Assembly (NCBI GenBank): GCA_040003255.1
Contig: JBDUCV010000012.1
Coordinates: 1-44,071, forward strand
Origin: JBDUCV01 sp040003255
GTDB taxonomy: Bacteria; Actinomycetota; Actinomycetes; Mycobacteriales; Jatrophihabitantaceae
Length of the DNA: 44,071 nucleotides
Direction: 5' to 3'
Shown piece by piece: positions 15,940 through 24,433 of this stretch (positions within the stretch are counted from its first letter, which is position 1; each line of letters starts with the position of its first letter). The translations under genes were made by a program, and so were the position numbers. A model generated the notes under the pieces. The model did not search any database. It had not been told where the DNA came from and worked only from the letters and a program-made list of their open reading frames with translations.

Positions 15940-16830
15940 TCAACTAGTGACGTCCTTGTTGCCGAAGCGAGCCCAGGCCAACAGCAGGAACACCGCGATG
16001 TAACCGAGCGACACCGCTAGCCCATGCTGGACCCGCTCAAGGGTGAGCGGATCGCGCATGAAGTCGTCGAACCGCAGCCAGTAGTGACTGGGCAGCCAGG
16101 GGTGGATCGCGCCGAGTTGCGGGACCGCGTCGAGCACCTGGCTGGTGATCGTCAGCGCCAGTGTGGTGGCCATCGCCGCGATGGGCACCTCGGTCAGCGT
16201 CGACACGAACAACCCGATGGCCCCAAGTACGGCCACCATCACGGCGATGTAGCCGACGACGAGCAGCAACCGGAACAGCCCGGACTCCAGCGGCACCGAC
16301 GTGCCGGACAGCAGGGTGACCTCGCCGCCACCGAACAGCAGCAGGCCGACCAGCGTCCCGGACAGCGCCACAACAAACGTCGCCGCGACGCTCCACGCAA
16401 GCAGGCTCGCGTACTTGACCGCGAGCAGTCGGCTGCGGCTGACCGGAACGGTGAGCAGATAGCGCAACGTTCCTGAGCTCGCTTCGCCCGCCACCGCCTC
16501 ACCAGCCACCACCGAGACCGCCATCGGCAAGAACAGCGGCAGTACCGCGAGCAGCGCCGCGAAGGCCACAAAGACCCCGTTAGTGGTGATGTTGCCGAAG
16601 AACGCACCGCCATCGCTGGCGTTGCGTCCGTGCCGGGTGGCGATCTTGACCGCGATCGCGATGAGCACCGGTACACCGGCGAGCACGCCGAGGATCGCGA
16701 TGTTGCGCCTACGCCGGAACACCATCGCCAGCTCCGAGCGCAGGAACCGGGTGGACGGCGCCCGCCGCGGCACCGGAAGCGATAGCGTCCCGGGCAGCTC
16801 TGGACGGGTTGTTGCCTTAGCCCGAGACAT
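15940..16830 (-). CDS. ABC-2 type transporter permease
   Basis: A 296-residue membrane protein with about six hydrophobic helices: one near residues 45-65 (IAILGVLAGVPVLIAIAV), a second around FAALLAVLPLFLPMAVSVV, then a conserved cytoplasmic EAVAGEASSGTLRYLLTVPVSR motif typical of ABC-2 exporters of the NatB/YhaP kind, and four more to the C terminus. Start ATG at 16830 overlaps the ATPase stop by 14 bp and gives a plausible cytoplasmic N terminus; upstream codons lie inside the ATPase gene. With the ATPase it forms an exporter or a membrane-resident sensor complex. Substrate unknown. Confidence 0.88.
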   Translation of the reverse strand: MSRAKATTRPELPGTLSLPVPRRAPSTRFLRSELAMVFRRRRNIAILGVLAGVPVLIAIAVKIATRHGRNASDGGAFFGNITTNGVFVAFAALLAVLPLFLPMAVSVVAGEAVAGEASSGTLRYLLTVPVSRSRLLAVKYASLLAWSVAATFVVALSGTLVGLLLFGGGEVTLLSGTSVPLESGLFRLLLVVGYIAVMVAVLGAIGLFVSTLTEVPIAAMATTLALTITSQVLDAVPQLGAIHPWLPSHYWLRFDDFMRDPLTLERVQHGLAVSLGYIAVFLLLAWARFGNKDVTS

Positions 16831-17806
16831 CGAAGCCCTCGCCGGTGAGATCGACGAACACGTCCTCGAGGCGCGGCTTCTGCACCGAAAACCCGCGCAC
16901 GCCCACACCGGCTGTCACGAGTTCGGCGACGACCCGCTCAGGCGCAGCCTCGCCGAGTACACCGGCCGCTCCGCCGTCGACGACACGCGCCTCGACCAGC
17001 CCGAGCCGTCTCAGAACGGCTGCGGCGGCCACCGGATCGGACGTCGACACCTGCACAAGCACCTGCTGCTGCGCGCCCAGCTCGGCGAGCGACCCCTGCC
17101 ACACCATCCGGCCGACGCTCATCACGCCGACATGGGTGCACACCTGCTCCACCTCACTGAGCAGGTGCGAGGACACCAGCACAGTGACCCCATCGGCACC
17201 GAGTTGCGCAACGAGGTGGCGCACCTCGCGGGTGCCCTGCGGGTCGAGGCCGTTGGTGGGTTCGTCGAGGACGAGCAGGTCGCGCGGCTGCAACAGGGCA
17301 GCGGCAATGCCAAGCCGCTGCCGCATACCGAGCGAGTAGTTGCGGTAGCTCTTGCCCGCCGCGGCGCTCAGCCCGACCCGGTCGAGAGCCGTACCGATCC
17401 GCCGCCGGGCGGTGCGTGGATCGGCGAGACGATCGGCCGCGTCCAGCCGGGCGAGGTTGGCGCGGCCGGACAGGTACGGGTGAAACGCCGGGCCCTCGAC
17501 GAGCGCGCCGACGCGGGGCAGTGCCAGCGCCGCGCCTTCGGGAAACGGCTGGCCGAGCAGCGCATGCGACCCGGAGGTGGGAAACACCAGCCCGAGCAGC
17601 AGCCGGATCGTCGTCGTCTTGCCCGAGCCGTTCGGCCCGAGGAAGCCGTAGACCGATCCGGTCGGCACCCGAAGGTCGAGGGAATCAACCGCCACCTGGC
17701 CGCCCCGGAATCGCTTGGTCAATCCGGTCGACTCGACTGCACACCGGCCAGTCAGCTCGCCCGCATCGGGCGAGGTCAGGACTGGGGCGAGCACCCCCTG
17801 CGTCAT
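16817..17806 (-). CDS. ABC transporter ATP-binding protein
   Basis: A 329-residue ATPase of the CcmA/DrrA exporter type. The Walker A motif is GPNGSGKTTT (about residue 55), the signature is YSLGMRQRLG, Walker B is LLVLDEPTNGLDP, and the switch histidine follows in VLVSSHLL. A C-terminal extension of about 100 residues after the nucleotide-binding domain (QVSTSDPVAAAAVLRRLG) is typical of DrrA-like proteins. It sits between the permease gene, which it overlaps, and the LolA-like gene, 10 bp upstream, so all three form one transcription unit pointing away from the response regulator gene. Confidence 0.93.
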   Translation of the reverse strand: MTQGVLAPVLTSPDAGELTGRCAVESTGLTKRFRGGQVAVDSLDLRVPTGSVYGFLGPNGSGKTTTIRLLLGLVFPTSGSHALLGQPFPEGAALALPRVGALVEGPAFHPYLSGRANLARLDAADRLADPRTARRRIGTALDRVGLSAAAGKSYRNYSLGMRQRLGIAAALLQPRDLLVLDEPTNGLDPQGTREVRHLVAQLGADGVTVLVSSHLLSEVEQVCTHVGVMSVGRMVWQGSLAELGAQQQVLVQVSTSDPVAAAAVLRRLGLVEARVVDGGAAGVLGEAAPERVVAELVTAGVGVRGFSVQKPRLEDVFVDLTGEGFDVSG

Positions 17807-17816
17807 CGCTGCGGCA

Positions 17817-18893
17817 CTACTTGTGCGCAGCCGCGGCCGCGTAGAGCACCTGCGGGTCGACGGCGCCTACGAACACCCGGCCGTCATCGGTGATCAACCC
17901 GGTGAGCAGCTTGGACTCAAAGAGCCGTCCGCTGCCCCATGTGCCGCTGACCGCCCTGAGCGCTCCAAGTACCTGGGTGTTGTTTTCGTCCTTCGGATTC
18001 GGGGTGATCCGAGTCTGCAGGATGGTCGTCCAGCCCGTGCCGAAAGTCTGGACCGCCGCGTGGACATCGGGCCTCGGCGCCGTCGGCCTGGCCGCCGACG
18101 GGTTCTCGCGGTTCACGATCGCGCCCTTCGGCGGCGTCCAGGCGAAGTTGTCGTTGTCGGGGACGCTGAAGCTGATCCGGGTGAACGACACGTCGAGCGC
18201 CGGCGACGCGGTGTCGCCGCGGGCGTAAATGCGCACTCCCATCGGGATCTTCTTCTCCCCGTCGATCGCGATCTTGACCGAACCGATGCGCGAGGACGTG
18301 TCACGCGGCGTCAGCACCAACTCGTAGGCGGACCGATCGGCCACCCGCCGGTTGGCGTCGGTTGTGACGACCGTCGTCGGGCCGATCGCCGCCAGTGCCT
18401 GCTTGGCCAGCTGGTCAGGGGTGAGCGTCGTCGGATCGGGCTGCATTGCGGCGCCGCTGGCCGGCAACGTGGTGTGGGTCGCGGTCTTGTCGGCACTGGA
18501 CCATTGCCAGACGTCGGTGCCGTTGTGGAACAGGTCGAATTCACCGACCGCGTCCAGCAAAGCCACCCGCTGCTTGGTAGGGCCCGCGCACCAGATGCGG
18601 GCCGTGTGCGAGCCGGACAGCAGGCCGATCGGTGAAGAGCCTGCCGACGATCCGCCGATGCTCGGCAGCGCGGGCAGACCAAGGTCGGCGGTCGACACGA
18701 TGGTGCCCGACAACCCGTCGACCTTCGCGCTCTCGAGGTCGGCAAGTAGCTGAGCCGCGCTACGCGGTGGCAGGTTGGTGCTGGCCGACGCCGAGAACGC
18801 CCCGGCGGCTGCAAGGGCGATCGCGCCGACCAGCCCGGCCGGCACGACCCAGCGCAACGAGCGATGTCGGAGGAAGATGGCACGAGCACGCAT
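17817..18893 (-). CDS. Exported LolA/RseB-like protein
   Basis: A 358-residue protein with an N-terminal signal anchor (about residues 12-36, WVVPAGLVGAIALAAAGAF) followed by an extracytoplasmic domain resembling the half-open beta-barrel of LolA/LppX and RseB/MucB proteins: LLADLESAKVDGLSGTIV, the pattern VWQWSSADKTATH, then SAYELVLTP and GVRIYARGD. Actinobacteria have many such proteins despite lacking a Lol pathway; they are thought to bind lipids or sense envelope lipoproteins. Start ATG 18893 is preferred because GAAGGTG lies 7 nt before it; ATG 18905 or GTG 18908 are alternatives. It heads the operon with the ABC exporter and is divergent from the two-component genes. Confidence 0.82.
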   Translation of the reverse strand: MRARAIFLRHRSLRWVVPAGLVGAIALAAAGAFSASASTNLPPRSAAQLLADLESAKVDGLSGTIVSTADLGLPALPSIGGSSAGSSPIGLLSGSHTARIWCAGPTKQRVALLDAVGEFDLFHNGTDVWQWSSADKTATHTTLPASGAAMQPDPTTLTPDQLAKQALAAIGPTTVVTTDANRRVADRSAYELVLTPRDTSSRIGSVKIAIDGEKKIPMGVRIYARGDTASPALDVSFTRISFSVPDNDNFAWTPPKGAIVNRENPSAARPTAPRPDVHAAVQTFGTGWTTILQTRITPNPKDENNTQVLGALRAVSGTWGSGRLFESKLLTGLITDDGRVFVGAVDPQVLYAAAAAHK

Positions 18894-19012
18894 GGCATTG
18901 AGCATCACCTTCGTGCACTGTGACCAGGCTGAGTGGTGCTGAGGGTGATTTCAGCATGCGGTGGCAGGCTGGGCGCCCGGCGTCGACATCCGGCGCGGAA
19001 TGAGGTGTGGAC

Positions 19013-19690
19013 GTGCGTCTGCTGATCGTCGAGGACGAGACCCGGCTGGCCTCTGCCCTGCAACGGGGCCTGTCGGCCGAGGGGTTCACCGTCGACGTCG
19101 CCAACACCGGCACGGACGGGCTGCACGCCGCGCAAAACACCGCCTACGACGCAGTCGTGCTCGACATCATGCTGCCGGGGCTATCGGGTTACCGGATCGT
19201 CGAGCAGCTGCGCAGCGCCGAGAACTGGGTGCCGATCCTCATGCTGACCGCCAAGGACGGCGAGTACGACGAGGCGGACGCGCTCGATTTGGGCGCCGAC
19301 GACTACCTGACCAAGCCGTTCTCCTTCGTCGTCCTGCTCGCCCGGTTGCGTGCGCTGCTGCGCCGCGGCGTGACGCCTCGCCCGGCGGCGCTGACCGTGG
19401 GCGATTTGGTGCTCGACCCGGCTGCACACACCGTCAGCCGCGACGGCACGATGGTCGAGCTGACGCCACGCGAGTTCGCGCTGCTCGAGTTCCTGATGAG
19501 GCGGGCAGGAGAGGCGGTGTCCAAGGCAGACATCCTGCATCACGTATGGGACGCCCATTACGACGGCGACGCCAACGTCGTCGAGGTGTATGTGGGCTAC
19601 CTGCGTCGAAAAATCGACACCCCGTTCGGTCGGCAGAGCGTGCAGACGGTGCGTGGCGCGGGCTACCGGCTCGTCCCCGACGGCAGCTGA
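19013..19690 (+). CDS. Two-component response regulator, OmpR/PhoB family
   Basis: A 225-residue regulator. The receiver domain (1-115) has the acidic pair E7/D8, the phosphoacceptor D51 in VVLDIMLPG, and the conserved K in LTKPFSF. The C-terminal winged helix (about 130-225) shows LTPREFALLEFLMR and the recognition region VVEVYVGYLRRKID ending in TVRGAGYRL. Start GTG at 19013 is chosen because GAGG ends 7 nt before it; GTG 19007 would place the binding site too close. It is followed 3 bp later by the histidine kinase, and is divergent from the LolA-like/ABC operon, its likely target. Confidence 0.94.
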   Translation: MRLLIVEDETRLASALQRGLSAEGFTVDVANTGTDGLHAAQNTAYDAVVLDIMLPGLSGYRIVEQLRSAENWVPILMLTAKDGEYDEADALDLGADDYLTKPFSFVVLLARLRALLRRGVTPRPAALTVGDLVLDPAAHTVSRDGTMVELTPREFALLEFLMRRAGEAVSKADILHHVWDAHYDGDANVVEVYVGYLRRKIDTPFGRQSVQTVRGAGYRLVPDGS

Positions 19691-19693
19691 CGG

Positions 19694-21067
19694 GTGCGCT
19701 GGCTCACCGCACTGTGGCATGAGCAGTCGCTGCGCGCGCGGATCACGATCGTCGCCACCGCGCTGTTCGCTTTCGCGGTCATTACCGGCGCGGTGCTGCT
19801 GATCGCGCTGCAACGGGTGTCGCTGATCCGAGCACTGGACTCCTCCGCCGCCAAGGCCGGCAACGCCGTGGCCCAGCTGCGCCTCTCCGGCACGAAGCCG
19901 GCCGTCGTGCTCGCCGCCGGCGGCGACCAGATCCAGGTGGTCGATGCCGACGACACCGTGGTGGCGGCATCACCCGGCGCCGACGCGATCCGGCCACTGC
20001 TCAAGCCCGATCAAATCGCGCGCGCGCGCAACGGCGACAAGATCACCGTGCCCGGCGAACGCGGCAACACCGAGGAGCAACTGCGCGTGCTGGGCGTGCG
20101 CGCCGGGCCGGAGACGGTGCTGGTCGCGTCGGGGCTCGGCCGGGTCGAGGACAGCGTGCGGATCCTGCGCACCGCCGCGCTCGTGGGCAGTCCGTTCGGC
20201 CTACTCACGATGGCGCTCGCCACCTACGCGATCGTCGGACGGACATTGCGGCCGGTGGCCGGTCTGCGGCGGGGCGCTGAGGTGATCACCGCGGCGGGGC
20301 TGTCTGCCCAGCGGCTACCGGTGCCGGATGCGCAAGACGAGATCCAGCGCCTCGCTGTCACCCTGAACGCGATGCTCGATCGCATCGACGCCTCGACTAC
20401 CCGGCAGCGAACGTTCGTCGGCGACGCCGCGCACGAATTGCGCTCACCGCTGGCCTCGCTCCGGGTGCAACTCGAGGTCGCGCAACGGGTAGGTCCGGAT
20501 CGCGACTGGAACCTGGTCATCGACGACGTGCTGCTCGATGTCGATCGGCTCGAACGGCTGGTCGCGGACCTGCTGGTCCTGGCGCGCTCGGATGAGAACG
20601 ACAGCTCGCTTCGCCGCCGCGAGGCCGTTCCGCTTGGCGAGCTGGTGGCGGGCGTCGTCGCGGGGTACAGCGCCGCCCGGGTGCCGGTGACCACCTCGCT
20701 GGCTCGAGTCGCCGTCGACGGGGATCCCGATGCGCTGCGTCGCGTCGTGGTCAATCTGATCGACAACGCGGTGCGGCACGCCTCGTCCCGGGTCGAGGTC
20801 GAGTTGTCGATCGCCGAGCGCACCGCCGAGCAGCGCGCCGCCCAGCTGGTGGTCCGCGACGACGGGCCGGGCATCCCCACCGATGAGCGCGAGCGGGTAT
20901 TCGACCGGTTCTACCGGCTGCACGCCTCCCGCTCACGCGAGTCCGGCGGCACCGGCCTGGGCTTGCCGATCGCGCGGGACGTCGTCTGGGCGCACGGCGG
21001 CACGCTGCGGCTGACCGACAACGAGCCGGGTCTGTGCGCCGTCGTGACCCTGCCGGCGATTGCCTAG
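19694..21067 (+). CDS. Sensor histidine kinase
   Basis: A 457-residue membrane kinase. TM1 is at about 20-42 (TIVATALFAFAVITGAVLLIAL), a roughly 115-residue extracytoplasmic sensor follows, TM2 lies near 160-180, then a HAMP linker (GRTLRPVAGLRRGAEVI). The dimerisation/phosphoacceptor box is GDAAHELRSPLASL, and the ATP-binding domain has VVNLIDNAVRHAS (N box), DDGPGIP (G1) and GGTGLGLPIA (G2). It is transcribed with the response regulator gene 3 bp upstream. Its stop overlaps the convergent pknB stop by 4 bp. The signal is unknown; position beside the LolA-like/ABC operon suggests envelope stress or a lipophilic compound. Confidence 0.94.
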   Translation: MRWLTALWHEQSLRARITIVATALFAFAVITGAVLLIALQRVSLIRALDSSAAKAGNAVAQLRLSGTKPAVVLAAGGDQIQVVDADDTVVAASPGADAIRPLLKPDQIARARNGDKITVPGERGNTEEQLRVLGVRAGPETVLVASGLGRVEDSVRILRTAALVGSPFGLLTMALATYAIVGRTLRPVAGLRRGAEVITAAGLSAQRLPVPDAQDEIQRLAVTLNAMLDRIDASTTRQRTFVGDAAHELRSPLASLRVQLEVAQRVGPDRDWNLVIDDVLLDVDRLERLVADLLVLARSDENDSSLRRREAVPLGELVAGVVAGYSAARVPVTTSLARVAVDGDPDALRRVVVNLIDNAVRHASSRVEVELSIAERTAEQRAAQLVVRDDGPGIPTDERERVFDRFYRLHASRSRESGGTGLGLPIARDVVWAHGGTLRLTDNEPGLCAVVTLPAIA

Positions 21068-22917
21068 GTTTTACAGGGCGGCAGGGCTCCGGGGCTGGCG
21101 AGTGGCGCCGTGGTCGGCGTGCTCGACGCGGTGGTCGGTGGTGCCGTTGTGGTCGGTGGCGGCGATGTGGTCGGTGGCGGAACGGTGCAAGTCGGCGCCG
21201 GCGGCACGTACTTGTAGACCGTCAGGATAATCGGCTGCGACTGCGGGAACGTGCTGTTGGCCACCGGCGTCTGCGAGGCGACGGTGCCGTCCTTGGCCTT
21301 GTCGGCGGTCGAAACTGCGGTCGGTGAGACCGTCACGTTGCCCCAGCCCTGCTGATTCAGCTTCGCCGCTGCTTCGGCCAGCTTGAGCCCCACCACGTTC
21401 GGCACGCCCACCTTGCCTGATGAGACCTTTAGCGTGACGGTCGCGCCGGGGGCGACGGCCGTATACGGCGCAGGCGTTTGGTCGACGACCGTTCCGGCGG
21501 CGGCGGAATTCGGTACGTCCTGCCGAGCCGGCTTCAGGCCTTTCCCGACGATGGCGTTCGCCGCGTCGGCGTACTGCTTACCGCGGTAGTCGTCGACCTG
21601 GACAGTTGGCTTCTTATAGAGCTTGTAGCTGATCCGGGTGTCCTTCGTGTGCTTGGTCATCGGCGCCGGATCCTGTGTGCAGATGTGACCCTCGGCAACC
21701 GGCGTCGCGGCGATCTCGGGGTTCACGCCACATGTGGACGCAGTGCCGTCCGCGACGATGTTGGTGAAGCCCTGTGAGCGCAGCAGATTCGTCGCGGCGG
21801 TCGGTGTCTGGTTGATCAGCGACGGGATCTCGAATGCTTTCGGCTTGTTGTCACGGCCGAGCGCGATGATCGCGTATGCGGCGGCTCCAATGACGAGAAG
21901 CAGCGCCGCCACGACGGCCACCCAGACCCACGCCCCGCGACGTTCGGACGGCGGCTCGCCAGCGAGTTGGTCGTCGTGGATCAGCGCGACCGGCGGCACG
22001 GCGCCCGCGACGGCGGCCGGCCGGGAGATGAACTGCGTCCTGTCCAAGTCCGTCAGCACCGCCTCGGCCTCGACCGGACGGTTGGCAAGGGCGCGCTGCA
22101 GGTCGGCTCGCATCTCGGCGGCTGACTGATAACGGTTGAGCGGGTTCTTGGCCAGCGCCTTCATCACGATCGAGTCGAGCGCCCGGGGCACGTCGGGATT
22201 GACCGAGGAGGGCGCCGGGGCGTTCTCGCGCACGTGCTGGTAAGCCACGGCCACTGGTGAGTCGCCGGTGAACGGAGGGTGGCCAGTGACGATCTCGTAG
22301 AGCAGGCAGCCAGTCGAATACACGTCGGACCGGGCATCGACGGACTCACCGCGTGCCTGCTCCGGTGAGAGGTACTGCGCGGTGCCGATCACCGCGGCGG
22401 TCTGGGTGACCGTCGCTGAATTGTCGGCCAACGCGCGTGCGATGCCAAAGTCCATGACCTTGACCGCGCCCGCGGATGTGATCATGACGTTTGCCGGCTT
22501 GACGTCGCGGTGCACGATGCCGTTGCGGTGGCTGAAGTCCAAAGCGCCGCAGACCTCGGCGACGATCTCCATCGCTCGGCGGGCGGGCAACCGACCCTCG
22601 GTGCGCAGCACATCGCGCAGCGTGCGGCCCTCGACGTACTCCATGACGATGAACGGGATCGGACTGTCGGCGCCGATGTCCTCGCCAGTGTCATAGACCG
22701 CGACGATCGCGGGATGGTTGAGCCCCGCGGCCGCCTGCGCCTCGCGGCGGAACCGATGCAGGAAGGTCTGGTCGCGGGCGAGGTCGGCGCGCAGCACCTT
22801 GATCGCGACGTCGCGCCCAAGCCGCACGTCACGCCCGCGATGTACTTCGGCCATGCCGCCGTAGCCGAGGAGCTCACCCAGCTCGTAGCGGCTGCCCATC
22901 AGGCGGGGGGTGGTCAT
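21064..22917 (-). CDS. pknB: Serine/threonine protein kinase PknB with PASTA domains
   Basis: A 617-residue membrane kinase controlling peptidoglycan synthesis and division. The kinase domain (about 11-275) has a YGGMAEV glycine loop, catalytic K40, HRDVKPANVM, DFG and the activation loop TVTQTAAVIGTAQYLSPEQ with the usual phosphothreonines. One transmembrane helix lies near 333-358. Outside are three PASTA repeats (LINQTPTAATNLL, YRGKQYADAANAI, VVGLKLAEAAAKL), then a Pro/Thr-rich tail (TTSPPPTTTAPPTT). Mycobacterial PknB has four PASTA units. The first repeat carries two cysteines (STCGVNP, HICTQDP). The gene follows pbpA by 25 bp, where pknA would normally stand. Confidence 0.96.
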   Translation of the reverse strand: MTTPRLMGSRYELGELLGYGGMAEVHRGRDVRLGRDVAIKVLRADLARDQTFLHRFRREAQAAAGLNHPAIVAVYDTGEDIGADSPIPFIVMEYVEGRTLRDVLRTEGRLPARRAMEIVAEVCGALDFSHRNGIVHRDVKPANVMITSAGAVKVMDFGIARALADNSATVTQTAAVIGTAQYLSPEQARGESVDARSDVYSTGCLLYEIVTGHPPFTGDSPVAVAYQHVRENAPAPSSVNPDVPRALDSIVMKALAKNPLNRYQSAAEMRADLQRALANRPVEAEAVLTDLDRTQFISRPAAVAGAVPPVALIHDDQLAGEPPSERRGAWVWVAVVAALLLVIGAAAYAIIALGRDNKPKAFEIPSLINQTPTAATNLLRSQGFTNIVADGTASTCGVNPEIAATPVAEGHICTQDPAPMTKHTKDTRISYKLYKKPTVQVDDYRGKQYADAANAIVGKGLKPARQDVPNSAAAGTVVDQTPAPYTAVAPGATVTLKVSSGKVGVPNVVGLKLAEAAAKLNQQGWGNVTVSPTAVSTADKAKDGTVASQTPVANSTFPQSQPIILTVYKYVPPAPTCTVPPPTTSPPPTTTAPPTTASSTPTTAPLASPGALPPCKT

Positions 22918-22942
22918 CTGCGTCCCTCACTCATCGTTGTCA

Positions 22943-24433
22943 TCATTGTCCCCGAGTGTCGTCGAGGTAGGCCTTCATCACGTCGCGTGCGATTGGCGCG
23001 GCGGCCGTCCCCCCGGCACTCTCGCTGCCGGTTACTCCCGCATTCTCCAGAACGACCGCCACGGCAATAGGATGCGTCGGGTCAAGTGCGTACCCGGTGA
23101 ACCACGCGTGCGGCGCCTTGAGGTAATTGCCATTGGCGTCGACCGGCCCGTTGTCGGCGGTACCGGTCTTGCCGCCGACCGTGACGCCGGGGATCTGCGC
23201 CTGGGTGCCGGTGCCGTGTGGGTCGGTGACGACGCTCTGCATCATGTCGCGCAGGAGCTTGTCCTCGTCCGGACTCAGGACCTCGCTGAGCTGCTTCGGC
23301 TCGGTATTGGCGAGCACCGACAGGTTCGGCGTGCGTTGCTGCTGAACGAGGTAGGGCTGCATGAGCCTGCCGTCGTTCGCCGCGACGGCCGACAGCATGG
23401 CGGCTTGCAAGGGGGTCATCTGCACGTTGCGCTGGCCGATGCAGCTCTGGGCGAGCGCCGATCCATCTTCGATCTCGCCCATCGTCGATCGGGCTATCGC
23501 GAGCGGCACCTGGCGGCTGGAGTTGTCCATTCCGAACAGCGAGGCCGTGTCCTGGACGATTGGCTGGCCGATGTGAACGCACAGCTGACCGAATGCGGTG
23601 TTGCACGAGATCGTCAGCGCGTGGACGAAGGTATCGGTCTTGCCGTCGCCGCACCGCTCGCCGGCGAAATTGGTCATCGTGCCGCCTGCCGGCAGCTTCA
23701 GCACATCCGGCGCGGGGATCCGGTCGCTGGGCTTCTTGGCCGCCTTCAGGGCCGCAGCGGCATCGACGACTTTGAAGATCGAGCCGGGCGGGTAACTCTG
23801 CTGGAAGGCCCGGTTGAGCAACGGGTTCTTGGGGTCACCGATGAGCTTGGTCCACTCGGCGACGACAGAGTTCGCGTTGTGCGCGCTCAGCGCGTTCGGG
23901 TCGTAGGAAGGGGTACTCACCGCCGCGAGGATCGCCCCGGTCGCCGGATCGAGCGCGACGACCGCACCCGGGCGGTTACCGAGCCCCTTGTATGCGGCTG
24001 CTTGCGCGGCCTTGTTGACGGTCAGCGTGACGCTGCCGCCCTTCGGGTTGCGGCCGGTCAGGATGTCGGCCAGACGGGACGCGAACAGCCGGGGGTCGTT
24101 GCCGGACAACACGTCGCCCTCGGTGCTCTCCAACCCGTCCTTGCCGTAGACGAAGGAGTAGTACCCGGTGAGCGGTGCATACAACGGACCGTTCGGGTAC
24201 CTGCGCAGGTACTTCAGCTCGTCTGTGGTGGCCACCGATTCGGCGATCGGCGTGCCACCCTGCGCGATGATCTGCCCGCGCGGAGTGGCGTACTCGTTGA
24301 GGATGACCCGTCGGTTGTTCTTGTTGTTGCGGTAGTCGTCGGCCTTGACGACCTGGACGTAGTTGAGGTTGACGAGAAGCGCCAGGATTAGCACGCCCAT
24401 GGCGACGGCCACCCGCCGGATTTGCCGGTTCAT
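22943..24433 (-). CDS. pbpA: Penicillin-binding protein PbpA (peptidoglycan transpeptidase)
   Basis: A 496-residue class B penicillin-binding protein. An N-terminal membrane anchor (about 7-27) precedes a dimerisation domain and the transpeptidase domain with all three active-site motifs: SIFK (YPPGSIFKVV), SCN in ISCNTAFGQL, and KTG in VGGKTGTADNG. It cross-links peptidoglycan outside the membrane, partnered with the SEDS glycosyltransferase RodA encoded just upstream. Its ATG overlaps the rodA stop by 4 bp. Same order as in mycobacteria and streptomycetes (fhaA-fhaB-pstP-rodA-pbpA). Confidence 0.96.
   Translation of the reverse strand: MNRQIRRVAVAMGVLILALLVNLNYVQVVKADDYRNNKNNRRVILNEYATPRGQIIAQGGTPIAESVATTDELKYLRRYPNGPLYAPLTGYYSFVYGKDGLESTEGDVLSGNDPRLFASRLADILTGRNPKGGSVTLTVNKAAQAAAYKGLGNRPGAVVALDPATGAILAAVSTPSYDPNALSAHNANSVVAEWTKLIGDPKNPLLNRAFQQSYPPGSIFKVVDAAAALKAAKKPSDRIPAPDVLKLPAGGTMTNFAGERCGDGKTDTFVHALTISCNTAFGQLCVHIGQPIVQDTASLFGMDNSSRQVPLAIARSTMGEIEDGSALAQSCIGQRNVQMTPLQAAMLSAVAANDGRLMQPYLVQQQRTPNLSVLANTEPKQLSEVLSPDEDKLLRDMMQSVVTDPHGTGTQAQIPGVTVGGKTGTADNGPVDANGNYLKAPHAWFTGYALDPTHPIAVAVVLENAGVTGSESAGGTAAAPIARDVMKAYLDDTRGQ

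Noticed and set aside
16583..17893. Long plus-strand frame of 436 codons opposite the ABC ATPase
   Set aside because: Composition is the mirror of a high-GC gene, with no domains; the ATPase on the other strand has all its motifs.
22910..24391. Long plus-strand frame of 493 codons opposite pbpA
   Set aside because: Antisense shadow; pbpA carries SxxK, SxN and KTG motifs.
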